Below the pieces are notes generated by a model. It had not been told where the DNA came from and searched no databases. It worked only from the letters and a program-made list of their open reading frames with translations. Below, piece after piece: positions 1 through 7,455 of a stretch of 51,745 nucleotides of DNA. Within the stretch, counting starts at the first letter, position 1; the number at the start of each line of letters is the position of its first letter. The position numbers were made by a program, and so were the translations under genes. Origin of the DNA: CAZYVU01 sp964651435 (GTDB taxonomy: Bacteria > Desulfobacterota > Syntrophorhabdia > Syntrophorhabdales > CAYQXL01); the NCBI GenBank assembly GCA_964651435.1, contig CAZYVU010000019.1, forward strand, positions 1 to 51,745. Direction: 5' to 3'.

Positions 1-162
1 TTCGCTCAGGTCGTACTGGCGCATGATCTCTTCCGTCTTCATGCCGCTCGCCAAAAGATCGAGCACAAGAGAGACCCAGATCCTCCGTCCTCGCACGCAA
101 GGTTTCCCAAAACAGACTGCAGGGTCAATCAAAATCCTTTTCATGAGTTTTTCACGTTCCAT
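1..162 (-). CDS. DUF433 family protein (partial, C-terminus outside window)
   Basis: The reverse strand reads an open frame of 54 codons that runs off the left edge. It contains the pattern ILIDPAVCFGKPCVRGRRI, then a leucine-rich stretch and SGMKTEEIMRQYDLSE, which is the signature of DUF433 proteins. That family is a small winged-helix-like domain often annotated as a VapB-type antitoxin partner. The start at 162 is favoured by a purine-rich stretch (GGGAGGG) about nine bases upstream. A second ATG at 144 would give MKRILIDP. DUF433 genes are often followed by a PIN-like DUF5615 toxin gene, but the downstream side is outside the window, so the pairing cannot be seen. Family assignment is confident; an antitoxin role is inference. 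Confidence 0.8.
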   Translation of the reverse strand, partial: MEREKLMKRILIDPAVCFGKPCVRGRRIWVSLVLDLLASGMKTEEIMRQYDLSE

Positions 163-276
163 GACTCACAACCCTCCCTCCTTCCCTCCTGAGTGTTGTA
201 TGAGGAAATCTTGCCATTCGTGACGGTCATTTGCAAGTGATTTTATGTGAAGACGGTAATTGGGAAAGGGGGAAGA

Positions 277-301
277 AGTTCGGAGTTGGGAGTTCGGAGT
301 T
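277..301. repeat. Heptanucleotide repeat, AGTTCGG family
   Basis: Three and a half tandem copies of AGTTSGG lie in the intergenic space between the DUF433 gene and the selenoprotein gene. The same stretch with its left flank (271-302) recurs almost base for base around 13163-13193, 13 kb away. The rest of 163-397 is purine-rich, low-complexity sequence without a gene. Confidence 0.7.
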
Positions 302-397
302 CCCCGTCTGCGACGGGACAGGCGGAGTGAAGAGGGAAACGGAGAGGGGGAGATGGGGGGAGGGGGAAGGGGCCCCCACTCCCCGGACGAATGTTTC

Positions 398-970
398 TCA
401 GAGCGGTAGGAGGCGGTAGGGGAGGGCGTGCTGCGTCCACTTGCTTGCCGGGTATTCGGCTGCAAGGCGGTCGTAGGCGTGCCTGAGCGGCTTTGGGTCG
501 TGGGTGCTTTTATATCCAACGACGCCTTTCCAGAAGACCGCCTCGGGGGCTGAAGAGCTTTTGGGATACTGTCCGATAATGGTGTCGAGGGCCTTGAGGC
601 AGCCGTCAAACTGATCGAAATCGTAATGGGTTTTTGCCACACCAAGAAGAATGGTCGAGGCGAATTCTTCGGGAGGGATAAATCCCACAGACCTCCAGTG
701 TTCCTTGCCCGTTCCGTCGAGGACGACAAGCGTCGGCGTCCACTTGATCTCAAACTGTGAGGCAAGCGGCTCTGAATCAGAGGGGATGCGAAGAGGAATA
801 ACAGAACTACCCGTAAACTCTGCCACTGCGTTATCCGGATACGTCACGGCATCCATCTGTTGGCAGCCTATTCACCCAGGGTTGAAAAAGTCAAGAAGTA
901 CCGGCTTGTTCTCTGCCTGCGCCCTTTTCAGCGCGGCCTGCATATCCGTTTCCCATTGGATCGCTCCCAT
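398..970 (-). CDS. Thioredoxin-like selenoprotein (in-frame TGA read as selenocysteine)
   Basis: From an ATG at 970 preceded by AAGGAGG five bases away, the frame reads MGAIQWETDMQAALKRAQAE, continues ENKPVLLDFFNPG, meets TGA at 872-874, and continues IGCQQMDAVTYPD without another stop to 398. The TGA falls on the first cysteine position of a thioredoxin-type CxxC active site (here UxxC), directly after the usual strand-2 sequence VLLDFF. Only readthrough restores the full fold: residues 1-38 hold the first strands, and the following part has the cis-Pro motif WTPTLVVLDGTGKE. Residues from about 115 to 190 resemble TPR helices (ALDTIIGQYPKSS, AYDRLAAEYPASKW). Full product 190 residues with Sec at position 33. 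No signal peptide, so probably a cytoplasmic thiol/selenol oxidoreductase. A conventional call would start at the ATG at 856 and lose the active site. A pseudogene stop is the alternative, but the intact flanks, the exact position and the adjacent hairpin argue against it. Confidence 0.85.
837..854 (-). promoter_or_regulatory. Candidate bacterial SECIS hairpin
   Basis: Immediately 3' of the TGA codon the transcript can form a 6-bp stem, GGAUGC paired with GUAUCC (one G-U pair), closing a CGUGAC loop. The second loop base is a G located 25 bases after the TGA. Bacterial SECIS elements are known to sit just downstream of UGA inside the coding region, with a small loop carrying an early G. An outer CUGC/GCAG pairing could extend it. 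Seen by eye, not folded computationally. Confidence 0.6.
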
Positions 971-1000
971 ACGAACCTCCTTGCGTGATATTTATTCGTA

Positions 1001-1029
1001 AGTATAGTGCCTGTAAAGCGAAATAGGAA
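1001..1029 (-). promoter_or_regulatory. Predicted sigma-70 promoter of the selenoprotein gene
   Basis: On the minus strand, TATACT (1001-1006) lies 17 bases after TTCCTA (1024-1029). The -10 is near consensus and the -35 weak. Transcription would start about 25-30 bases before the ATG at 970. Confidence 0.45.
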
Positions 1030-1094
1030 GGTGGCAGGCAAGATTGCCCTCTGTAGCTTCCGCGGTGGGGAATTGTGCGATATACTATGAGATC

Positions 1095-1430
1095 ATGAGG
1101 GAGGCGGCGCGACGACGGAAGCCGGAGGCCCAGGAACCGGTGGAACGCAACGAAACTATCCGTCGATACATAGCGGCCCTTCTGGAGGAGCACACCCTTT
1201 CGGCCCGCGACCTGGCCCAGTTCGGCAGGGTCCCGGAGCGGGAGGTCTACGAGCACCTGGAGCACATCAGGAAGAGCCTCCACGGAAAGCCGAAGGAGTT
1301 GTCCGTCCTCCCGGCACGGTGCCAGTCCTGCGGTTTTGAGTTCAGGAAGCGCGGGCGGCTTGCAAAGCCGGGAAAGTGTCCCCAGTGCAGAAGCGCACTC
1401 ATCCTCCCCCCTTTGTTTCGTATAGAGTAA
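1095..1430 (+). CDS. Small regulator: HTH domain plus C-terminal zinc ribbon
   Basis: The 111-residue product starts MREAARRRKPEAQ. It has an N-terminal helical region with winged-helix character (RNETIRRYIAALLEEHTLSARDLAQ, about residues 17-45) and a C-terminal zinc ribbon with two CxxC pairs, CQSC and CPQC (about residues 75-100). This architecture matches the family described as predicted transcriptional regulators with an HTH fused to a Zn ribbon (COG3357). Ligand and targets are unknown. The start at 1095 is chosen over an in-frame TTG at 1044 because the latter precedes a non-conserved-looking leader. It is divergent from the selenoprotein gene with only about 125 bases between start codons, so it could control it, but that is a guess. 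Confidence 0.7.
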   Translation: MREAARRRKPEAQEPVERNETIRRYIAALLEEHTLSARDLAQFGRVPEREVYEHLEHIRKSLHGKPKELSVLPARCQSCGFEFRKRGRLAKPGKCPQCRSALILPPLFRIE

Positions 1431-1463
1431 GCGTCGGCGAAATAAGCCATACTGCCGAGCGGA

Positions 1464-1479
1464 GCAGGGAGCAAAACAG
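1464..1479. repeat. Dispersed intergenic motif, copy 1
   Basis: GCAGGGAGCAAAACAG followed by a short gap and TCCGG. The same 16 bases occur at 13297-13312, also intergenic and also followed by a TCCGG nearby. Confidence 0.5.
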
Positions 1480-1528
1480 TGGTCCGGCCAAATGGCGAGC
1501 GACTGGGCGCCGGCTCCCAAGTAACTCG

Positions 1529-1557
1529 TTGATTTTTTGACCTATTTTTGCTATACA
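1529..1557 (+). promoter_or_regulatory. Predicted sigma-70 promoter for the lpxK-leu-asd run
   Basis: TTGATT (1529-1534), 17-base spacer, TATACA (1552-1557) in an AT-rich stretch. The expected transcription start is about 1564, only some seven bases before the lpxK ATG at 1571, so the leader would be nearly absent. Confidence 0.5.
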
Positions 1558-1570
1558 ATTTAGTCTGTCG

Positions 1571-2632
1571 ATGCGCAAGACTATACTACGGGCGTGGAAC
1601 GGAGAAGCTCCATACCTCAGACGGCTCTTACTCCCTATTCTCTATCCACTCTCACTCGGATTCCGGACCATTCTTGCCGTCAGAGGTTTCATGTATGAGA
1701 GAGGTTTCCTGAAGGTGCAGAGAGTGCCTATACCTGTGGTCAGCATAGGTAACATTACCCTGGGCGGCACGGGCAAGACCCCGCTCGTTGAGTGGCTGTC
1801 GCAGCGGCTCAAGGCGGAGGGATTCCGCCCGGGCATCGTTCTCAGAGGCTACAAGCGCGAGCGGCCGGGCATCTTTGCCGTTGACCCGGCCAAGGACAGC
1901 GCCCGGTCCGCAGGCGACGAGGCGTACATGCTGGCGCGGAGAACCCGCGTGCCCGTTATCGTGGGCGCCGACAGGGCGGAGGCTATCCGTCTGGGCATTG
2001 ACAGCTTTGGTATAGATGTGGCCCTTCTGGATGACGGCTTTCAGAGAAGGGATATCGGCAAGGATTTGGACATCCTTGTGCTTAGCGGCTCGACGGGTAA
2101 AGAGAGTGCCATGCTCTTTCCTCTCGGCTCCCTCCGGGAGCCGATTAACTGTGTCAGAAAAGCAGACGTAGTGGTGTTTAACAAGGGTGAGCCTGATGGA
2201 GAAGCGAGGGCCCTGGTGCGGGGCATCCCCGCCTTCCGGATGCGCTACCGGCCGCTCCACCTTTACAACATGAAGCAGGACGCGGCCGGGCACTTCGGCT
2301 TCCTTAAGGGAAAGCGCACCTTGGCTTTCGCGGGGCTGGGGGACAACGAATCGTTTTTTGGTCTCCTAAAAGCCCTTGGCGCCCTGTTGGTGGAAACGGT
2401 TTCCTTCCCCGACCACCACGGCTATTCGGAGCGCGATATGGTGGAACTGACATCGCGCACCGGCGTGGACATTCTGGTTACGACGGAGAAGGACGCCGTA
2501 AAGGTGAAAGAGTTGTCGTGCCCCGCAAACCTTTTCTTTCTCGCCATTGAAGTGGAGATTGAGGGGGAGGGCAGGCTTTTCGACATAGTGAGAAGTAGAA
2601 TAGGAGAGAGAACATGTCAGATAGAGTCTTGA
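1571..2632 (+). CDS. lpxK: Tetraacyldisaccharide 4'-kinase
   Basis: Phosphorylates the 4' position of the lipid A disaccharide precursor, the sixth step of lipid A assembly, at the inner face of the cytoplasmic membrane. The 353-residue product has the family's N-terminal amphipathic/hydrophobic segment (about residues 18-40), then VPVVSIGN-like sequence and the Walker A motif GGTGKT at about 65-70, and LRGYKR and DDGFQ motifs typical of LpxK. Length is normal. It indicates a Gram-negative cell with lipopolysaccharide. The 3' end overlaps leuA by 19 bases, so translation of the two may be coupled, although the functions are unrelated. No Shine-Dalgarno is obvious before the ATG, in line with a very short predicted leader. 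Confidence 0.95.
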   Translation: MRKTILRAWNGEAPYLRRLLLPILYPLSLGFRTILAVRGFMYERGFLKVQRVPIPVVSIGNITLGGTGKTPLVEWLSQRLKAEGFRPGIVLRGYKRERPGIFAVDPAKDSARSAGDEAYMLARRTRVPVIVGADRAEAIRLGIDSFGIDVALLDDGFQRRDIGKDLDILVLSGSTGKESAMLFPLGSLREPINCVRKADVVVFNKGEPDGEARALVRGIPAFRMRYRPLHLYNMKQDAAGHFGFLKGKRTLAFAGLGDNESFFGLLKALGALLVETVSFPDHHGYSERDMVELTSRTGVDILVTTEKDAVKVKELSCPANLFFLAIEVEIEGEGRLFDIVRSRIGERTCQIES

Positions 2633-4143
2633 TTTTTGATACAACGCTGAGAGACGGCGAGCAGTCGCCGGGCTACACCATGAATACGCCGGAAAAGCTG
2701 CGCGTTGCCAAGCAGTTGGAGGTCCTGGGCGTCGATGTCATCGAGGCGGGGTTTCCCATCGCCTCCGAAGGGGACTTCGAAGCCGTCAAGCTTATTGCCG
2801 AGACGGTGAAGAACTGCGAGATCGCGGGTCTTGCCCGTGCCAACGACGAGGACATCGACCGGGCCTGGGAGGCGATCAAGAACGCCGCCAGGCCGCGTAT
2901 ACACACCTTTATCTCTACCTCCGATATCCACCTGAAGTATCAGTTGAGAAAGGAGAGGGACGAGGTCTTGAAGATCGCCGTGGCCGCTGTAAAAAGGGCT
3001 AAGAGCCATACGGACAACGTGGAGTTTTCGGCCATGGACGCCACGAGGAGCGACTGGGACTATCTCTGCCGTGTCGTCGCCGAAACCATTGAGGCGGGAG
3101 CGACGACGGTTAACATCCCCGACACCGTCGGCTACACGGTGCCCGACGAATTCGGCGAGCTGATCCGGCACATCATGAGCAACGTTCCCAACATCGGCAG
3201 CGCCGTCATCAGCGTGCACTGCCACAACGACCTCGGCCTTGCCGTGGCGAACTCCGTAGCTGCCATCAGAAACGGGGCCCGGCAGGTGGAGTGTACGATC
3301 AACGGAATAGGCGAGAGGGCGGGGAACGCATCGCTGGAGGAGATTGTCATGATCCTCCGCACGCGAAAGGCGATTATGCCGGCGGACACGGGCGTGGTGG
3401 CCGAGAAGATCTACCCGACGAGCCGGCTTATCAGCTCCATCACCGGTGTGCCCGTCCAGCCCAACAAGGCCATCGTTGGGGCAAACGCCTTTGCTCACGA
3501 ATCGGGCATCCACCAGGACGGTCTGCTGAAGGCCAAGATGACCTACGAAATCATGCGGCCCGAGTCTGTGGGCATCTCAAAAAGCTCTCTGGTGCTGGGC
3601 AAGCATTCGGGAAGGCACGCCTTCCGGGACCGCATCGAGAGCATGGGGTATACGCTGTCAGACCGGCAATTGCTCACGGCCTTCAAGCGCTTCAAGGCGC
3701 TCTCAGACGTGAAGAAGTACGTTTACGACGAAGACATTCAGATGATTCTTCTCGACGAGATATACAACGTACCCGAAAAGTACAAGCTGCTCTACCTTAA
3801 CGTGACCTGCGGCACCACCGTTATACCGACGGCGACGGTGAAGCTGGAGATCGACGGCGTTCCGGCGCAGGAGGTATCGGTCGGCGACGGCCCTGTGGAT
3901 GCCACGTACAGGGCCCTGAGAAAGCTCTCGAAGATGAAGGTGCGCATGCTCCAGTTCTCCGTCAGCTCCATAACCAAGGATATGGATGCACAGGGCGAGG
4001 TTTTTGTAAAACTGGAAGACAAGGACCTTTCGGTCATCGGCAAGGGCACGGCGACGGACATCGTCCTTGCCAGCGCAAAGGCTTACGTGAACGCACTGAA
4101 CAGGCTGGAATACCTCAAAGCAAGAAAGGGAGAAGGTGCATAG
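2614..4143 (+). CDS. leuA: 2-isopropylmalate synthase
   Basis: Condenses acetyl-CoA with 2-oxoisovalerate in the first committed step of leucine synthesis. The 509-residue protein has the catalytic TIM barrel at residues 1-280 with DTTLRDGEQSPG (9-20) and the metal ligands in VHCHND (H202, H204). A linker with HESGIHQDG follows, then the LeuA dimer/regulatory domain from about 390 onward, where leucine feedback normally acts. Length and motifs are those of the standard bacterial enzyme. Homocitrate or citramalate synthases share the barrel, but the immediate leuC and leuD neighbours support LeuA. It overlaps lpxK and is followed directly by leuC with no gap (stop at 4143, start at 4144). Confidence 0.95.
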   Translation: MSDRVLIFDTTLRDGEQSPGYTMNTPEKLRVAKQLEVLGVDVIEAGFPIASEGDFEAVKLIAETVKNCEIAGLARANDEDIDRAWEAIKNAARPRIHTFISTSDIHLKYQLRKERDEVLKIAVAAVKRAKSHTDNVEFSAMDATRSDWDYLCRVVAETIEAGATTVNIPDTVGYTVPDEFGELIRHIMSNVPNIGSAVISVHCHNDLGLAVANSVAAIRNGARQVECTINGIGERAGNASLEEIVMILRTRKAIMPADTGVVAEKIYPTSRLISSITGVPVQPNKAIVGANAFAHESGIHQDGLLKAKMTYEIMRPESVGISKSSLVLGKHSGRHAFRDRIESMGYTLSDRQLLTAFKRFKALSDVKKYVYDEDIQMILLDEIYNVPEKYKLLYLNVTCGTTVIPTATVKLEIDGVPAQEVSVGDGPVDATYRALRKLSKMKVRMLQFSVSSITKDMDAQGEVFVKLEDKDLSVIGKGTATDIVLASAKAYVNALNRLEYLKARKGEGA

Positions 4144-5406
4144 ATGGGAATGACGATTACAGAGAAAATACTGGCGGCGCATGCCGAGAAAAGCTTCGTG
4201 GAGCCCGGGGAGATCGTAGAGGTGAAGATCGACCTGGCGCTGGCAAACGACATTACGGCGCCGCTGTCGCTGGAAGAGTTTGAAAGGGTAGGGGCAAAGA
4301 CCGTCTTCGATCCTGAGCGGGTGGTTTTTGTTCTCGACCATTTCACGCCGAACAAGGATATCCTTTCGGCAGAGAACTGCAAGAAGATCAGGGAGTTTTC
4401 CAAGAAATACGGTATCGTTCACCTGTACGAGGGCGGCGAATGCGGCATTGAGCATGCCCTTCTGCCGGAGCAGGGCCTGGTGGTGCCGGGCGACATCGTC
4501 ATCGGGGCGGACAGCCACACGTGCACCTACGGTGCCCTGGGCGCCTTTGCCACAGGCGTCGGGAGCACAGACCTCACCTTCGGTATGATAACGGGCAGGA
4601 CGTGGCTCAGGGTGCCAGAGACGATCAAGTTTGAATGCCGGGGCACGTGGAAGCCCTGGGTGACGGGGAAGGATCTCATCCTTCACATCATCGGCATGAT
4701 CGGCGTCGACGGCGCGCTCTATTCCTCCATGGAGTTTCACGGCAATGCCATTGCCGCCCTTTCCATGGATTCCCGCTTTTCGGCGGCCAACATGGCCATC
4801 GAGGCCGGGGCCAAGAACGGCATCTTTCACGTAGACGAGAAGACCCTTGCCTTCGTTGAGGGCAGGGGCAAGAGGGCCCATCGCGTCTTTGAAAGCGATG
4901 CCGATGCGCGGTACGCCAAGGTCGTCGACATTGACGCCGGCAGCCTGGAGCTGAAGGTCGCCTGTCCGTCGCTACCCTCCAACGTAAGGGATGCGCGGGA
5001 CCTCTCGGTGGTGGAGGTCGACCAGGTGGTTATCGGCTCCTGCACCAACGGCCGCATGGAGGATTTGGCAATTGCAGCGGGCATACTGAAGGGGAAAAAG
5101 GTGGCCAAATACGTGCGGTGCATCGTCATTCCGGCAACGCCTCAGATTTACCGGGAGGCCATGGACCGCGGATACTTCGGCATATTCCTCGACGCCGGAT
5201 GCATTATCTCCCCGCCCACGTGCGGACCCTGCCTGGGCGGACACATGGGCATCCTGGCCGAGGGAGAACGGTCGGTGGCTACAACGAACAGGAACTTTAT
5301 CGGAAGAATGGGCCACCATGCCAGCGAGGTGTTCCTTGCCGGGCCTGCCGTGGCGGCGGCCACGGCCGTGAAGGGCAGAATCGCCCACCCCGAGGAGGTC
5401 ATATGA
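4144..5406 (+). CDS. leuC: 3-isopropylmalate dehydratase large subunit
   Basis: Isomerises 2- to 3-isopropylmalate together with LeuD. The 420-residue length and sequence style (GMTITEKILAAHA, GADSHTCTYGALGAFATGVGSTD) belong to the shorter, archaeal-like LeuC/HacA branch rather than the 460-470-residue enterobacterial form. The three [4Fe-4S] ligands are C300 in GSCTNG and C360 and C363 in TCGPCLGG. The stop overlaps the leuD start in an ATGA junction. A homoaconitase activity cannot be excluded from sequence alone, but the leu context makes leucine synthesis the simplest reading. Confidence 0.93.
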   Translation: MGMTITEKILAAHAEKSFVEPGEIVEVKIDLALANDITAPLSLEEFERVGAKTVFDPERVVFVLDHFTPNKDILSAENCKKIREFSKKYGIVHLYEGGECGIEHALLPEQGLVVPGDIVIGADSHTCTYGALGAFATGVGSTDLTFGMITGRTWLRVPETIKFECRGTWKPWVTGKDLILHIIGMIGVDGALYSSMEFHGNAIAALSMDSRFSAANMAIEAGAKNGIFHVDEKTLAFVEGRGKRAHRVFESDADARYAKVVDIDAGSLELKVACPSLPSNVRDARDLSVVEVDQVVIGSCTNGRMEDLAIAAGILKGKKVAKYVRCIVIPATPQIYREAMDRGYFGIFLDAGCIISPPTCGPCLGGHMGILAEGERSVATTNRNFIGRMGHHASEVFLAGPAVAAATAVKGRIAHPEEVI

Positions 5407-5891
5407 TATTGAAAGGACGGGTTTGGAAATTCGGCGATAATATCGATACTGACATCATCATCCCCGCCCGGTATCTGGCGCTCACCGATCCCAAGGCGCT
5501 GGGCGAGCATTGCATGAAGCCCATAGCGCCCACCTTTTCGCAGGACGCGAAACCCGGCGACATCATGGTGGGGGGCTACAACTTCGGCAGCGGTTCGTCC
5601 CGGGAGCATGCGCCCATTGCCATTCTTGCCCTGGGCATTCCCTTGATCGTCGCAAAGAGCTTTGCCCGCATCTTTTACCGGAACGCCTTCAACAAGGGCC
5701 TGGCCCTTCTCGAGGCGGATTTGGACGAACTGACACAGACGGGAGACGAGATAGAGATTCGGGTGCTGGAGGGGCTCATCTCCACACCGAAAGGAGAAAC
5801 GAGAGCAAAACCCATCCCTCCCTTTATGGTCGAGCTGATCCACGAGGGCGGTCTGATGAACTATCTGAAGAAGAAACTGGAGGCACAATGA
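5403..5891 (+). CDS. leuD: 3-isopropylmalate dehydratase small subunit
   Basis: Swivel-domain partner of LeuC. The 162-residue product begins MILKGRVWKFGDNIDTDIIIPARYL, the usual start of the family. It contains GGYNFGSGSSREHAP, which contacts the substrate side chain and determines isopropylmalate preference. The ATG at 5403 overlaps the leuC stop by four bases; a much longer upstream reading of the same frame is only overlap with leuC. The stop in turn overlaps the asd start (ATGA). leuB, which commonly sits between leuD and asd in relatives, is not present here. Confidence 0.95.
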   Translation: MILKGRVWKFGDNIDTDIIIPARYLALTDPKALGEHCMKPIAPTFSQDAKPGDIMVGGYNFGSGSSREHAPIAILALGIPLIVAKSFARIFYRNAFNKGLALLEADLDELTQTGDEIEIRVLEGLISTPKGETRAKPIPPFMVELIHEGGLMNYLKKKLEAQ

Positions 5892-6904
5892 AAGAGTACA
5901 ACGTAGCAGTCGTAGGAGCAACCGGCGCAGTGGGCAACGAGATGATTGCAACCCTGGAACAGCGAAAGTTTCCCGTCAAAAAGCTGACGCTTCTCGCTTC
6001 GGAGCGCAGCATCGGTAAAACGCTGGAGTACAAAGGCGAGGAGATTCCCGTGCAGGAGTTGAAAGAGGATTCCTTCGGGGATATCGACATCGGGCTCTTC
6101 TCCCCCGGCGGGGCCGTGAGCACAAAGTTTGCGCCCATCGCGGCGGCGAGCGGGTGCGTGGTCATCGACAACACGAGCGCTTTCAGAATGGAGCCGGATA
6201 TACCCCTTGTGGTTCCGGAAGTGAACGAGCACGCCATAGCGCAGTACAAGAACCGGGGCATTATAGCGAACCCCAACTGCTCGACCATACAGATGGTTGT
6301 GGTTCTCAAGCCGCTTCATGACGCCGCGAAGATCACGCGTGTCGTCGTATCCACGTACCAGGCCGTATCGGGAACGGGGCAGAAGGCCATCGCCGAGCTC
6401 GACCAGCAGGTGCGGAACATTTACAACACGAGGCCCATCGAGACCAAGGTCTACGCCCATCAGATCGCCTTCAACTGCCTGCCCCACATCGATTCGTTTA
6501 TCGAGAACGGCTACACGAAGGAAGAGATGAAGATGGTCAATGAGACGAAGAAGATTATGGAAGACGACTCAATCCGCGTCACGGCGACGACGGTCAGGGT
6601 GCCTGTTTTCTACGGCCACTCCGAGTCGGTAAACGTCGAGTTCGAGAAGGACCTTTCGCCGGACGAGGCCCGCAAGCTCCTTGCAAAGGCCCCCGGTGTC
6701 ACCGTTGCCGACGATCCTTCGAAAAACATCTACCCGCTGGCCATTTATGCGGCGGGCAAGGACGACACGTTCGTCGGTAGGATTCGGCGCGACGAATCGG
6801 TTGCCCACGGCCTCAACATGTGGATCGTCGCCGACAACATAAGGAAGGGCGCGGCCCTGAACGCGGTGCAGATCGCAGAAGTGCTCATCAAAAAGTATCT
6901 CTAA
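5888..6904 (+). CDS. asd: Aspartate-semialdehyde dehydrogenase
   Basis: NADP-dependent reduction of aspartyl-4-phosphate to aspartate semialdehyde, the branch point to lysine/diaminopimelate, threonine and methionine. The 338-residue protein has the N-terminal Rossmann motif VVGATGAVG, the catalytic cysteine C131 in NPNCSTIQM and the active-site region GTGQKAIAELDQQ. Length is typical. It is the last gene of the lpxK-leuA-leuC-leuD-asd run, with its start overlapping the leuD stop, and is followed by a GC-rich hairpin with a T run at 6933-6966. The conserved leu-asd linkage is common in many bacteria, usually with leuB in between. Confidence 0.95.
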   Translation: MKEYNVAVVGATGAVGNEMIATLEQRKFPVKKLTLLASERSIGKTLEYKGEEIPVQELKEDSFGDIDIGLFSPGGAVSTKFAPIAAASGCVVIDNTSAFRMEPDIPLVVPEVNEHAIAQYKNRGIIANPNCSTIQMVVVLKPLHDAAKITRVVVSTYQAVSGTGQKAIAELDQQVRNIYNTRPIETKVYAHQIAFNCLPHIDSFIENGYTKEEMKMVNETKKIMEDDSIRVTATTVRVPVFYGHSESVNVEFEKDLSPDEARKLLAKAPGVTVADDPSKNIYPLAIYAAGKDDTFVGRIRRDESVAHGLNMWIVADNIRKGAALNAVQIAEVLIKKYL

Positions 6905-6932
6905 GGCAGTCTCCCGACAATCAACAGAAGCC

Positions 6933-6966
6933 AAGCCCCGGCGCCGCCACCGGCCCGGGGCTTTTT
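6933..6966 (+). terminator. Rho-independent terminator after asd
   Basis: AAGCCCCGG pairs with CCGGGGCTT around a GC-rich loop, followed by a run of five T. It closes the lpxK-leu-asd run. The minus-strand side has no comparable T run. Confidence 0.85.
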
Positions 6967-6979
6967 GCGTCATATTGGC

Positions 6980-7315
6980 TTATTCCGCGTGGCCCGGCTC
7001 GGTCTTCTGTATATCGGCGATGTCGGCCTCGATATCATCCCTTTCCGCCCTCATGCCGCCGATGGACCTGATGCACTCCCCGATGTACGGGTCGTCGCTC
7101 TGGATGTCCCGGCCCGCCGTCAGCTCGTCGTAGACATACTCGCCTATTTCCCGGAACACCCTCTCCATGTTCCGTTCTATCCGGGCCAGGTCTATGTATT
7201 TCATCTTGCCTATCTTGGCCTGCTTTTCCACGGTGAACGCAATGTCCTGCGCCGTCTCCTTGAGCGTCTTGAGGCCGTCTTCCGCCTTTTTCCTGATATC
7301 GTCCATTGAAGCCAT
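6980..7315 (-). CDS. Hypothetical small helical (coiled-coil-like) protein
   Basis: A 111-residue, highly charged protein with no cysteine motif, no signal peptide and no membrane segment. Residues 1-50 (MASMDDIRKKAEDGLKTLKE onward) and 85-108 have heptad-like spacing of hydrophobic residues between E, K, D and R, suggesting helices or a coiled coil. I do not recognise a family. A clear ribosome site (GGGGG five bases before ATG) and a good promoter at 7346-7374 indicate a real gene. It is convergent with asd and divergent from the dGTPase gene, so it is probably monocistronic. Confidence 0.7.
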   Translation of the reverse strand: MASMDDIRKKAEDGLKTLKETAQDIAFTVEKQAKIGKMKYIDLARIERNMERVFREIGEYVYDELTAGRDIQSDDPYIGECIRSIGGMRAERDDIEADIADIQKTEPGHAE

Positions 7316-7345
7316 AAGTTCCCCCTTTTCTATCTGATCTATCCT

Positions 7346-7374
7346 AATATATGCAGGGGTCCGCCGATTTGCAA
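7346..7374 (-). promoter_or_regulatory. Predicted sigma-70 promoter for the small helical protein
   Basis: On the minus strand, TTGCAA (7369-7374), 17-base spacer, TATATT (7346-7351). Both hexamers are close to consensus. Confidence 0.6.
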
Positions 7375-7455
7375 GTAGCTTGAAAGCAATACAATTCTTG
7401 TGTTACATTAAGCCCTGACGCCCACTCCGCCGGAGCCGGAGATCGGACCTTTGAA

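Noticed and set aside
340..400. Terminator after the selenoprotein gene
   Set aside because: G/C-rich pairing (GGGGA/TCCCC) is possible, but no T run follows on the minus strand, so it was not called.
398..856. Stand-alone 152-residue gene starting at ATG 856
   Set aside because: It lacks the active site and the first strands of the thioredoxin fold and has no ribosome site; the longer UGA-containing reading explains the sequence better.
891..1520. 209-codon minus-strand frame over the HTH/zinc-ribbon gene
   Set aside because: Composition is not protein-like, and it overlaps the selenoprotein gene in another frame.
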